A DNA stretch of 64,000 nucleotides from Pseudomonas paraglycinae (GTDB taxonomy: Bacteria; Pseudomonadota; Gammaproteobacteria; Pseudomonadales; Pseudomonadaceae): assembly GCF_021601625.1 (NCBI RefSeq), contig NZ_BQHR01000015.1:62001-126000 (forward strand). Reading direction: 5' to 3'. Positions within the stretch are counted from its first letter, which is position 1, and each line of letters starts with the position of its first letter. Made by a program: the position numbers and the translations under genes. Below, piece by piece: positions 56,285 through 64,000 of the stretch. The notes under the pieces are model-generated. The model ran no database searches. It saw nothing but the letters and a program-made list of their open reading frames with translations, and was not told the origin of the DNA.

Positions 56285-56800
56285 TCATTCCGCAACCACC
56301 CGCGCCTTGCGCACGAACAGCGCATGCACCTTGTCCCAGAAATTGCCGCCCAGCACGAAAAAGCTGCCGACGAACATCAAGTCGCCCAGCGCCTGCATCT
56401 GCCAGAGGTTGGGCCGTACGCCCGGGAAGAAGTTGTCGAAATACGGTTCCAGAAAGGACGACAGCAGCGGCAGGCAGAACATCACTACGCCTATCTTGTG
56501 GCGCAGCGGGCTGACTTCAGCCACCGGGGTCGGGATCACGCCGGAAATATAGTGGCCGATCGTGCGCTTGAGTTCGGCGAACCCGGCCTTGCCCATTACC
56601 GCGATCACCAGCAGCAACAGCACTTTATTGCTGATGAACAACACCCCGGTCAGCGCCGCGACTTTCGAGCCCGGCACGTCGAGGGCGGCGGCAATCGGCA
56701 CCATCAGCCACGAACCGAGCATCAGGCAGATGATTGCCACGCCGACCTTGAAACGCCAGCTGGCGCTGGTGGGGGCAAGCGGTTCTTGAGCAGTGTCCAT
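56285..56800 (-). CDS. Four-helix membrane protein ('transporter suffix' type)
   Basis: 171 residues with four hydrophobic helices: VGVAIICLMLGSWLMVPIAAAL, LTGVLFISNKVLLLLVIAVMG, IGVVMFCLPLLSSFLEPYF and ALGDLMFVGSFFVLGGNFWDKVHALF. The segment order resembles small inner-membrane proteins annotated as transporter suffix domain proteins. No function is known. Divergent from the efflux operon. Confidence 0.65.
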   Translation of the reverse strand: MDTAQEPLAPTSASWRFKVGVAIICLMLGSWLMVPIAAALDVPGSKVAALTGVLFISNKVLLLLVIAVMGKAGFAELKRTIGHYISGVIPTPVAEVSPLRHKIGVVMFCLPLLSSFLEPYFDNFFPGVRPNLWQMQALGDLMFVGSFFVLGGNFWDKVHALFVRKARVVAE

Positions 56801-56931
56801 GGCTTCCTACCTTTTTATCCGGGGCGGGGTTCGGTGGTGTTCGCCTGAAAAAGCGTAGCAGCTGATTGCTTCGAACAACCCGCAATCTGCGGTCTATGCT
56901 CCAGTGACATTTCCCGCTGGGGCCTCCCGGT

Positions 56932-58485
56932 ATGCCTGCAACGCCAGCCCTGCTGATCCGTCCCGGCCACCTGCTGCTGCTCGGTGCGCTGAGCCTTGGC
57001 GGCTGCCTGCGGCTGGGCCCGGATTTCCAGCCACCGGCCGAAGCCTGGAGCAAGCAGTGGCAAAGCCCGGCACTGGAGCAGGCCAGCGAACGCGGCACCG
57101 TGCCGGATCTGCGCCAGTGGTGGCAGGTGTTTGCCGACCCGATCCTCGACCGTTTGATCAGCGACGCCGAAGCCCGCAACAGCAGCCTGAAGATCGCCGG
57201 CCTGCGGGTCCTCGAAGCCCGCGCGCAACTGGGCATCGCTGACAGCGGTCGCTACCCGCAACTGCAACAGGCCAGCGCCGACAGCCTGTACATCGATCGC
57301 CACCAGTCCGGCGGCAGCAATCCGCAGGACTTGCACTTCTGGCAGCACAGCGCCGCGTTCGATGTCGGCTGGGAACTGGATTTCTGGGGGCGCTTCAGCC
57401 GTGCCATCGAGTCCGCCGACGCCAGCTACTTCGCCGCCCAAGCCAACTACGAAGACGCCCTCGTGCTGCTGCGCGCTCAAGTGGCCGACACCTACTTTGC
57501 CCTGCGCACCACCGAAGCCCGGCTGCGGGTCGCTCGGGAAAACGCCGCCCAGCAAAAGCGCAACTTCGAGATCACCGAAAAACTCTTTCGCAGCGGCCAG
57601 ACCGCCGAACTCGACCTGCAACAGGCCAGAACCCAATACCTCGGCACCCTGAGCAGCATTCCGGCGTTCGAAGATCAGTTGCTGCGCACCCGCAATGCGC
57701 TGGCGGTGCTGGTCGGCCAGCCGCCCGGTGGTGCGGCGTTCCTGGCTGAACAATCGGGGCTGATTCCGCTGGTGGATCGCGCCGTGTTGCAGGATGTCCC
57801 GGCCAACCTGCTGCTGCGCCGTCCCGATGTGCGCGCGGCGGAGCTGAACGTGGCCGCGCAATCGGCGCTGGTCGGCGTGGCGGAAACCGATATGTATCCC
57901 TCGCTGACCCTGCTGGGCAGCATTGTCTGGTCCAGCGACACCCTCGGCAGCACCCCGCGCAGCTTCGACCTGATCGGCGGCCCGAGCCTGCGCTGGAACC
58001 TGTTCGACTACGGCCGCATCCACAACAACATCCGCGTGCAGGACGCGCGGTTGCAGCAACTGATCGAGGCCTATCGCGACAAAGTCCGCCAGGCTGCCCG
58101 CGAGGCCGACGACGCCGCCAGCGGCCTGACCAAAGCGCTGGAACGCGAACGCATTCTCGGCGAGGCCGAAGGCGCGGCGCGACGTTCGCTGGTGCTGGCC
58201 AACACTCAATATCGCGAAGGCTATTCAGACTTTCAGCGGGTGCTCGATGCCCAGCGCGCATTGCTGGAGCTACAGGACAACTATCTGGTCAGCCGCAGCA
58301 ACGCCGTGAGCAATCTGATCGCTTTGTACCGCGCCGTCGGTGGTGGCTGGCGAAGCGCTGGGCCGCAGATTGATTCAGCGACCCGACAGCAGATGCAGCA
58401 ACGCACCGACTGGGGCGATCTGCTGAGCGCCCCGCCGCCCCAACCGACCTATCCGATTCCCTCGCAGGTAGACCGCCATGAGTGA
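56932..58485 (+). CDS. Outer-membrane efflux channel lipoprotein (NodT/OprM family)
   Basis: 517 residues. Lipobox LGGC with acylated C25 after a hydrophobic signal; then LRLGPDFQPP. Two internal TolC-type repeats with long coiled-coil helices: PDPILDRLISDAEARNSSLKIAGLRVLEARAQLG-like and LRRPDVRAAELNVAAQSALVGVAETDMYPSLTLLG. First gene of a three-gene operon with an HlyD-type adaptor (8-bp overlap) and a DUF2955 membrane protein. It forms the outer-membrane duct. Confidence 0.88.
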   Translation: MPATPALLIRPGHLLLLGALSLGGCLRLGPDFQPPAEAWSKQWQSPALEQASERGTVPDLRQWWQVFADPILDRLISDAEARNSSLKIAGLRVLEARAQLGIADSGRYPQLQQASADSLYIDRHQSGGSNPQDLHFWQHSAAFDVGWELDFWGRFSRAIESADASYFAAQANYEDALVLLRAQVADTYFALRTTEARLRVARENAAQQKRNFEITEKLFRSGQTAELDLQQARTQYLGTLSSIPAFEDQLLRTRNALAVLVGQPPGGAAFLAEQSGLIPLVDRAVLQDVPANLLLRRPDVRAAELNVAAQSALVGVAETDMYPSLTLLGSIVWSSDTLGSTPRSFDLIGGPSLRWNLFDYGRIHNNIRVQDARLQQLIEAYRDKVRQAAREADDAASGLTKALERERILGEAEGAARRSLVLANTQYREGYSDFQRVLDAQRALLELQDNYLVSRSNAVSNLIALYRAVGGGWRSAGPQIDSATRQQMQQRTDWGDLLSAPPPQPTYPIPSQVDRHE

Positions 58486-59575
58486 TGAAGCGCCGCCGGA
58501 TCCGGCGAAAAAAGGCATCCGCTGGGTGCTGCTGGTGATTGTGCTGAGCCTGGTCTGGTATCTGCTGGCCGACCGTTTTACGCCCTACACCCAGCAGGCG
58601 CGGGTCGGCGCGTTCGTGATCCCGGTGGCGGCGGAAGTCGCGGGCCGGGTGATCAAGGTCAACGTGCGCAACAATCAGGACGTGCAGGCCGGCGACATCC
58701 TCTTCGAGCTCGATCCGCAGCCGCTGCAGATCGCCGTCGACCGGGCCCGCGCCGATCTGGAAAACACCCGGCGCACGGTCGGCGCCAGCACCGCCGGCAT
58801 CGCGTCGGCTCAGGCATCGTTGCGTGCGGCGCAAGCCAATGAACTCAAAACGCGCCAGGACAATCGACGGCTTGAAGGCTTGTATAAAGAAGACCCAGGC
58901 ACAGTGTCCGTACGGCTGCTGGAAGTGTCCCGGGCCAACCACGAGGCCGCCGTCAGCCAGGTCGCCGCCGCGCGAGCCGAAGTGCTGCGTGCGCAGGAGC
59001 AGGAAGGCGGCAACACCGACACCAACGCCAAGCTGCTCAGCGCCGCCGCCACGCTGGCGAAGGCCGAACTGGATCTGGCCAACACCCGCATTGGCGCGCG
59101 TTCGGCGGGCCTGATCACCGACCTGCGCACCGACGTCGGCCAGTTCGCCGCTGTCGGCAGTCCGGTGATGACGCTGATCACGATCCAGGATGTGTGGGTC
59201 AGCGCCGACCTTACCGAGAACAACCTCGGCCGGATCAAGCCCGGTACGCCGGTGTCGATCATCCTCGACGCCCTGCCAGGCGAAGTGCTCGACGGCCGGG
59301 TGCGCAGCGTCGGTTATGGCGTCAGCGTCGGCCAGACGCCGCCGCCCGGCAACCTGCCGACGATCCAGAACAGCCGCGACTGGCTGCGTCCGGCCCAGCG
59401 TTTTCCGGTGATCATCGAGTTCAGCGAAGAGGCGAAAAAGCGTCTGTTCGAGAGCCGTTCGATTCGTGCCGGCGGTCAGGCGGAAGTCATGGCATTTCCC
59501 AGCGAAGGCAATCTGCTCAATCCGCTGGGCCGGGTGTTTGTCTGGCTGATGAGTTGGCTGTCGTATGCCTATTGA
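58478..59575 (+). CDS. HlyD/EmrA-type membrane fusion protein
   Basis: 365 residues. One N-terminal transmembrane helix (WVLLVIVLSLVWYLLADRF), a biotinyl-lipoyl half (VAAEVAGRVIKVNVRNNQDVQAGDILFELDPQPLQ), a coiled-coil hairpin of about 100-215, the second lipoyl half and beta-barrel (DVWVSADLTENNLGRIKPGTPVSIILDALPG). It bridges the inner-membrane DUF2955 protein and the outer-membrane channel. Overlaps the neighbours on both sides (8 and 11 bp). Confidence 0.9.
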   Translation: MSDEAPPDPAKKGIRWVLLVIVLSLVWYLLADRFTPYTQQARVGAFVIPVAAEVAGRVIKVNVRNNQDVQAGDILFELDPQPLQIAVDRARADLENTRRTVGASTAGIASAQASLRAAQANELKTRQDNRRLEGLYKEDPGTVSVRLLEVSRANHEAAVSQVAAARAEVLRAQEQEGGNTDTNAKLLSAAATLAKAELDLANTRIGARSAGLITDLRTDVGQFAAVGSPVMTLITIQDVWVSADLTENNLGRIKPGTPVSIILDALPGEVLDGRVRSVGYGVSVGQTPPPGNLPTIQNSRDWLRPAQRFPVIIEFSEEAKKRLFESRSIRAGGQAEVMAFPSEGNLLNPLGRVFVWLMSWLSYAY

Positions 59576-60590
59576 ACGCAGCGTTCCAGCGCAACGGGCC
59601 TTGCGTCTGGCCTACGGCACGGCGTTGTGCACCGCCGCCAGTTACGGCCTCGCCTTGCCGCTGTCGTTTCTGTCGCCGGTGCTCGCGGTGTTGCTGCTGG
59701 CCAGCATGCCTCGGCCGTTGCCAGTCAAAATGGCGCTGGTACTGACCTTGGTCGCCGCATTTACCACCAGTCTCGGCCTGTTGCTGGTGCCGTTGCTGCG
59801 GTATTACCCGGTGTGCGGCGTGCTGTTGATCGCTATTGGGCTGTTTCTGGTGTTCACCTACGGCTTGCGCGGCGGCAACGTGCTAATCATGACGTTTCTG
59901 GTGATCGGCATGACCATGATCTCCGCCGCCGGTTTCGCCTCATTCGAGCTGGCGATGGCGGTGATCGGCGCGCTGGTCAAAGGCCTGTTGCTGGCCGTCG
60001 TCATCGTCGGCCTGAGCCACGTCCTGTTCCCGGAACCGGCCAACAGCCCCGCGCCACCACCCGCTCCCGCTCTGCCCGCCGAAGACGTGCCCCGCGTAGC
60101 AATGCGCGCAACATTGATCGTGCTGCCGACCTTCCTGCTGGTGCTGATCGACCCGGCCAGCTACCTGCCGATCATCCTCAAAGCCGTCAGCCTCGGCCAG
60201 CAAAGCACCACCACCCGCACCCACCACGCCGGGCGCGAACTGCTCGGCTCGACCTTGCTCGGCGGACTGCTGGCGGTGCTGTTCTGGTGTGCGTTGAGCC
60301 TGTTCGTGCACCTGTGGATGTTCTTTCTGTGGATGCTGCTGTTCGGGCTGTTCTTGGCGCGCAAACTCTATCGGCTGCACCCGACGCAACTCACGCCGGG
60401 GTTCTGGCTCAACACCCTGATCACCATGATCATCCTGCTCGGCCAGTCGGTGGAGGACAGTGCAGCGGTTAAAGACGTCTACACCGCCTTCGCGGTGCGC
60501 ATGGGGTTGTTCATTCTGGTGACGCTCTACAGCGGCCTGATGATGCACCTGCTCGTCGCGCACCGGGAAAGCCGTCAGGGCGTGACCTGA
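59565..60590 (+). CDS. DUF2955 inner-membrane pump component (FUSC-like)
   Basis: 341 residues with about ten hydrophobic helices in two groups (about 15-165 and 180-330) separated by a proline-rich linker, EPANSPAPPPAPALP. Length and layout match DUF2955, related to the aromatic-acid exporter/FUSC family. With the two preceding genes it makes a tripartite efflux system, probably for aromatic acids or antimicrobials; the substrate is not evident. Its last 16 bp overlap the convergent glycine-zipper gene. Confidence 0.85.
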   Translation: MPIERSVPAQRALRLAYGTALCTAASYGLALPLSFLSPVLAVLLLASMPRPLPVKMALVLTLVAAFTTSLGLLLVPLLRYYPVCGVLLIAIGLFLVFTYGLRGGNVLIMTFLVIGMTMISAAGFASFELAMAVIGALVKGLLLAVVIVGLSHVLFPEPANSPAPPPAPALPAEDVPRVAMRATLIVLPTFLLVLIDPASYLPIILKAVSLGQQSTTTRTHHAGRELLGSTLLGGLLAVLFWCALSLFVHLWMFFLWMLLFGLFLARKLYRLHPTQLTPGFWLNTLITMIILLGQSVEDSAAVKDVYTAFAVRMGLFILVTLYSGLMMHLLVAHRESRQGVT

Positions 60591-61015
60591 TAACCCCGCC
60601 CCTGCAGGCAACCGGTGTAGGCACTTGAACTGGCTGAAGCATCGGTCCGCCGCTGCTCGCGCCGATCCTGCCGCTGCCGCGCACCGCCGACTACCGCACC
60701 GGCGGCAGCCGTCTCTTTGGCGCGGTTCTGGCGATAATCCTGCTTGCGGTCATCATCCACGGCTTCGTAAAACTCGTCGTGCTGACGGCCGCGCACTTCA
60801 GCTGCGGTGGCGCCGGCAGCGGCTCCCACTGCAGCGCCCTTCAACCGACCGCCGGCCTGGGGTGTCGACGTGGTTGAGGTGGACGCGATGGAATGGCAAT
60901 CGTTGATGTCGATCTGGGTTTGCTGGGAAGTCTGGCCCTTGAGCGGGACGACGGATTCGGCGCTGGCCTGTGTGGCACACAGGAACGCTGCGATGAAGAG
61001 TGAGAAGCGGAACAT
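60575..61015 (-). CDS. Secreted glycine-zipper (YMGG-like) protein
   Basis: 146 residues with a Sec signal (MFRFSLFIAAFLCATQASAE). The glycine-zipper GGRLKGAAVGAAAGATAAEVRG (about 53-74) and AAAGAVVGGA (about 100-109) are separated by a charged region DDDRKQDYRQNR; the C-terminus TGCLQGRGYQV contains a cysteine paired with C40. Proteins of this type are envelope-associated, function unknown. Start at MFRFSLF is preferred over an upstream in-frame start. Confidence 0.75.
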   Translation of the reverse strand: MFRFSLFIAAFLCATQASAESVVPLKGQTSQQTQIDINDCHSIASTSTTSTPQAGGRLKGAAVGAAAGATAAEVRGRQHDEFYEAVDDDRKQDYRQNRAKETAAAGAVVGGARQRQDRREQRRTDASASSSAYTGCLQGRGYQVTP

Positions 61016-61184
61016 GATGACCTCCGACGCGGCGGGGTTGCCTGTGGGGCGGGGTAATCTGGGAGTGTAGTTCACGACCAATCCAGCAACGCTGAGCGAG
61101 TGATGGCCAAGAGATATCAAATTGAGTATAAACGTTGAGTTCTGTCATTCATTCGGAATGCAGCGATGGAAAGGATGAGCAAGG

Positions 61185-61427
61185 ATGTACGTATATAAAA
61201 TGGTTCAGGTCCCACCAAACATTGAAGTTCGTGCCAAGGAGCACCGTGGGAATGAAGCCGCAGCCTACCTTCAGAACGTAGTGAACTCCCACGCAGAAGA
61301 CGGTTGGGAGTTCTACCGAATCGATACCATTGGGGTTTCTGTCAAACCAGGGTGCTTCGATACGCTGCTCGGTAAGAAAAACGTGCTGACCGAGTATTAC
61401 GTCATTTCCCTACGCAAGCCTGCATGA
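61185..61427 (+). CDS. DUF4177 domain protein
   Basis: 80 residues forming a compact alpha/beta domain: MYVYKMVQVPPNI..., AYLQNVVNSHAEDGWEFYRID and TEYYVISLRKP. DUF4177 proteins are small and of unknown function. AAAGG is about 10 nt before the ATG. Base composition is visibly less GC-rich (about 50%) than the flanking genes. The stop overlaps the start of the YidD gene (ATGA). Confidence 0.8.
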   Translation: MYVYKMVQVPPNIEVRAKEHRGNEAAAYLQNVVNSHAEDGWEFYRIDTIGVSVKPGCFDTLLGKKNVLTEYYVISLRKPA

Positions 61428-61630
61428 TGGTCCCCATCGCCATATTGGCAATCCGTTGCTATCAGAAAATGGCGCCTGAAAGGCTGAGATCGGCATGTAG
61501 ATTCGAACCTAGCTGTTCGAACTACTCGATTTTGGCCTTTCAGAAATATGGCTTTTTCAAAGGGGTCGATCTAACCGCCCGGCGAATTTGCAGATGCCGT
61601 TATCCAAACGGTGGCACTGATTATCCATAA
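61424..61630 (+). CDS. YidD family membrane protein insertion efficiency factor
   Basis: 68 residues. CRFEPSCSNYSILAFQKYGFFKGVDLTARRICRCRYPNGGTDYP is the YidD core, with its paired cysteines and the helix-basic segment. YidD normally sits in the rpmH-rnpA-yidD-yidC cluster; this is a second, divergent copy paired with DUF4177 and of lower GC, which suggests transfer. It may act in membrane insertion or have been adapted. Confidence 0.82.
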   Translation: MMVPIAILAIRCYQKMAPERLRSACRFEPSCSNYSILAFQKYGFFKGVDLTARRICRCRYPNGGTDYP

Positions 61631-61648
61631 AAGTCAGTACCACTTGGA

Positions 61649-62668
61649 TCACGCCCCTTCCCGCACCCGCCGAACCTGCACCAACAACGCCGGTGCAAAG
61701 TGCAACACCACCATTCGCGCCAGATGGTGAGTCAGGATAAACACCACATTCAGCCCGCCCGCGAACGCCACAATCGCGATGGTTTCGATGGCCCCCGGCA
61801 TGTAGGCGAGCCACAGCGACAACGCATCGCTGCCCAGCAACCGTGCCGCCGCCAATGCAAAAACCGCCGCGACCAGAATCATCAAACCCACCGAGACCAG
61901 TGCCGTGCGGCCATGACGTCCCAGTTCCGCGAGGCCAAGTCCCTGGAATCGCGAACCGATCCGCACACCCAGAATCAGCGCCGCCAGATTCAGGCTCCAA
62001 TCCGGCATGTGAAAGCCCTGCAGCCATCCTGATTTCACGAATACGGCGGTGATGATGATTGCCGTCAACATGAACGGCGCCGGCACGCCAACGGCCAGCA
62101 GCAAACGCCCGACCACCACGCTCAAACCGATCACCGACAGCACGGTCAACGCCATGCCCGTCGACAGCGGCTCGACCTCGGCCACGTCAACCGGTGCCGT
62201 TCCGGGAATCAGCAAACTCACCAGCACCGTGATCAGCAGCAGCCGCATCAAGTGCACGATGATCACCTTGCTCGACGCCTGATGCGATTCCAGCAAATCG
62301 AACACCGCCGCCAGCGCGCCCGGATACACCGCCAGCAAGGCATCCGTTCGATTCCACCCTGCCCCGCGCGACAGCCACCACGCGGCCAGCGCCACTTGCA
62401 CTGCCAGGCACAGCAGCAACACGCCGAGGCTCGGCAACATCGTCGAAACGGTCGCGCTGTCCCACGCTTCGAACATCAACCCGGTGGCGATGCCCAGCGT
62501 GACCTGGATGTAGCCCAGGCCATAGGGCGTTGCCGGCACGATGCCGAATCTGGTGACTACAAGCGCGGTGACAAGGATCGAGCCCAACAGCAAACCGTGG
62601 GGCACGCCTTCGAATTGCAACAGTGCGCCGAAGCCGGCAGCAATCGCCAAACACAGAATGGATTTCAT
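61649..62668 (-). CDS. AbrB-type (AmoA-like) membrane transporter
   Basis: 339 residues with ten or so hydrophobic helices: GFGALLQFEGVPHGLLLGSILVTALVVT, and the paired motif YPGALAAVFDLLESHQASSKVIIVHLMRLLLI and YMPGAIETIAIVAFAGGLNVVFILTHHLARM. The two repeated GA(L/I)(A/E) halves identify the AbrB/'ammonia monooxygenase-like' membrane family (Pfam AmoA name is misleading). Putative transport role, substrate unknown. Confidence 0.82.
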   Translation of the reverse strand: MKSILCLAIAAGFGALLQFEGVPHGLLLGSILVTALVVTRFGIVPATPYGLGYIQVTLGIATGLMFEAWDSATVSTMLPSLGVLLLCLAVQVALAAWWLSRGAGWNRTDALLAVYPGALAAVFDLLESHQASSKVIIVHLMRLLLITVLVSLLIPGTAPVDVAEVEPLSTGMALTVLSVIGLSVVVGRLLLAVGVPAPFMLTAIIITAVFVKSGWLQGFHMPDWSLNLAALILGVRIGSRFQGLGLAELGRHGRTALVSVGLMILVAAVFALAAARLLGSDALSLWLAYMPGAIETIAIVAFAGGLNVVFILTHHLARMVVLHFAPALLVQVRRVREGA

Positions 62669-62707
62669 GGTCGCCTTCCTGGCTATTCAAGGTGCTTTTC
62701 AGTTAGG

Positions 62708-63130
62708 TCAGGCGCGCAGCCGTCCAATCGCCCGCCGATATTTTTCGATCCGCTCCAGATCCTCCCAGCTCGGCGAGGCAATCCGCGACAGGTCGCTGTT
62801 TTCTTCCAGATCCGCCAGTTTCACCACCCGCCCGATCGGGTTCTGCGCCGCCCGCTCGACGAAGTCCTCGTAGGATTCGCCGGGCACTTTGGTCACCGAT
62901 TCGATGGCGGACAAAACGGATTCGCTGAAGCCTTCCTTGCGCAAATCCTCCAGGCTGATGCCGCAGTCCTCGACCACATCGTGCAGCACCGCAACGATGC
63001 GCTCTTCCAGGCTGTTCATGCGCAGCATGACTTTAAGCGGATGCAAAATGTACGGCGCGCCGCCCTTGTCCACCTGCCCCGCGTGGGCCGTGGCGGCAAT
63101 GGCGATGGCGCGTTCCAGTGTCTGAGTCAT
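62708..63130 (-). CDS. HD-domain (RelA/SpoT-like) phosphohydrolase
   Basis: 140 residues. HAGQVDKGGAPYILHPLKVML, VLHDVVEDCGISLEDL and KLADLEENSDLSR supply the histidine-aspartate metal site of the small RelA/SpoT-type HD hydrolases. It lacks the synthetase domain, so it is a hydrolase only, possibly of (p)ppGpp or other nucleotides. Downstream and same strand as an uncharacterised gene. Confidence 0.85.
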   Translation of the reverse strand: MTQTLERAIAIAATAHAGQVDKGGAPYILHPLKVMLRMNSLEERIVAVLHDVVEDCGISLEDLRKEGFSESVLSAIESVTKVPGESYEDFVERAAQNPIGRVVKLADLEENSDLSRIASPSWEDLERIEKYRRAIGRLRA

Positions 63131-63145
63131 AGGGGTTTCCTCGGG

Positions 63146-63535
63146 TCAGACGCCGTACCGGCCGCCAATATAGAAGTGGCGCTTGAACCAGCGCCCAATC
63201 GCCTGCAAACGCCCAGTTGGCTGCGCCGGCTCGGCATAGCGCTGGAGAATCAGCGAGACCAGATCAGCCTGACTCTCCCCCGAATGCGCGTCCATCAATT
63301 CGGCTACCCAGGCACAACCGGACTTCTTCAAATGCTCACACCATTCGCCGGGCCAGCCATCCAGCTCATCCAGCGCCAACCACCGCGCACCACCCTGCTC
63401 GACATGCCCGCCGCCAATCGATTGCTCGAAACAGAACGGCGTCGCCGGTCGGGACAGGTCGATGCTGAAGATGTAGATGTCCTGGGTTTTGTGCTGCGGC
63501 GTGGGGGCGTTGTTGTGGCTGCCGATTTGAATCAT
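63146..63535 (-). CDS. Hypothetical protein
   Basis: 129 residues beginning MIQIGSHNNAPTPQHKTQDIYIFSIDLSRPATPFCFEQSIGGGHVEQGG; no signal or transmembrane segment. The core WLALDELDGWPGEWCEHLKKSGCAWVAELM is tryptophan- and acidic-rich. I do not recognise a family. It lies 15 bp upstream of the HD-hydrolase gene on the same strand and may be in the same operon. ATG chosen over a GTG two codons earlier. Confidence 0.65.
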   Translation of the reverse strand: MIQIGSHNNAPTPQHKTQDIYIFSIDLSRPATPFCFEQSIGGGHVEQGGARWLALDELDGWPGEWCEHLKKSGCAWVAELMDAHSGESQADLVSLILQRYAEPAQPTGRLQAIGRWFKRHFYIGGRYGV

Positions 63536-63697
63536 GTGCACTGTTCCAATCCTTGGGTGCTAGGTGTGTCCGATTGTTTCTCACTCTGTGCGCCCGGCGC
63601 AAATCAAAATCCTGATGGAACCTCCCGCGCCCGCCCAACCTCGAAACCATAAGCGCCCCGCACTCGATCAAACACGGCGCCATAGGAGAGTTCCGCG

Positions 63698-64000
63698 ATG
63701 AACATCCGACTGTTGCTCCTAATCGCCACCTTCAGCTTCATCCCCACCTGCGTCATGGCCGAGGGCTGCGACGTCAAGACCCGCTCCTCCAGCCCCTCGG
63801 TGCCCGCCGTCGAGACGCACAGCTGCTACGAATACGAAGGCATGCCGGTCAACGCCATCGACTGGTCATGCAGCAACGAAAGCAAGGACATGCTCAATAG
63901 CAGCAAAACCAAAGTCGAACACTGCGCCGACCACTATCAGGCCTCGTGTATCGCCACCCTCACTCAGGAATCCCTGGCCAACCCGCACTCCACCAGCAAG
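63698..64000 (+). CDS. Secreted cysteine-containing protein, N-terminal fragment
   Basis: Partial: 101 codons open to the right edge of the window. A Sec signal peptide (MNIRLLLLIATFSFIPTCVMA) precedes a Cys-containing mature part with cysteines in AEGCDV, HSCYEY, WSCSNE, EHCADH and ASCIATL, spaced as for disulphides. Periplasmic. No family recognised. GGAGAG precedes the ATG by about 8 nt. The remainder lies outside the window. Confidence 0.7.
   Translation, partial: MNIRLLLLIATFSFIPTCVMAEGCDVKTRSSSPSVPAVETHSCYEYEGMPVNAIDWSCSNESKDMLNSSKTKVEHCADHYQASCIATLTQESLANPHSTSK

Overview
This window is chromosomal DNA from a fluorescent Pseudomonas, most likely the P. fluorescens group. It has GC-rich codon use throughout. 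The block ldcA - dnaQ - rnhA - methyltransferase / gloB - mltD - nppA1A2BCD - fabI follows the order I know from P. aeruginosa PA1818 to PA1806. REP-type intergenic repeats, a DUF6124 gene and bphOP also fit the group. I see no tRNA, rRNA, CRISPR array, prophage or intact insertion sequence.

Layout. 0-5 kb: 5' end of nadK, a DUF1853 gene, an ArsB-type efflux carrier, an FMN reductase, a small conserved protein and a LysR regulator. 4.5-9.7 kb: streptothricin-acetyltransferase-like GNAT, lysine decarboxylase, dnaQ, rnhA and a methyltransferase, all on the minus strand. 9.7-20.5 kb: gloB, mltD, the five-gene peptide/nucleoside-antibiotic importer and fabI on the plus strand. 20.5-29.7 kb: a GAF-GGDEF cyclase, a molybdenum hydroxylase (iorAB plus a di-haem protein), an alpha/beta hydrolase, a GFA enzyme, a membrane GGDEF protein, a methyltransferase, nnrS and ppyR. 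29.8-41 kb: secreted protein, VOC/AraC pair, a DUF6124 gene with a strongly folded 5' leader, two LysE exporters, a PfpI-like protein, bphOP, and the alkylation-repair pair ada/alkA. 41-50.7 kb: polyamine-binding protein, agmatine deiminase, LysR, and a molybdenum-cofactor cluster (moeA-moaB leftward; LysR, fdhD-moaC-moaD-moaE rightward). This stretch is bracketed by two copies of a mobile-looking repeat. 50.7-64 kb: chromate transporter, gamma-glutamylpolyamine synthetase and its oxidase, DeoR regulator, a tripartite DUF2955 efflux operon, a DUF4177-YidD pair of lower GC, an AbrB-type membrane protein, an HD phosphohydrolase and two unknowns.

Functional threads. Polyamine and cationic amino acid metabolism recurs: ldcA, aguA, a PotF-type binding protein, glutamylpolyamine synthetase and oxidase. 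Molybdenum enzymes and cofactor genes recur: iorAB, moeA, moaBCDE, fdhD. Alkylation repair (ada, alkA) and metal/oxyanion handling (arsB, chrA, flavin reductase) are also present.

The least explained structures are non-coding. One is the ~290-nt cloverleaf-like leader before the DUF6124 gene, with a possible anti-Shine-Dalgarno element. The other is a pair of terminal-inverted-repeat elements near 41.0 and 50.4 kb, which share ends but carry different internal tandem arrays (3 x 26 bp and 5 x 32 bp). Products, motifs and starts were judged by eye; no database search or alignment was run.
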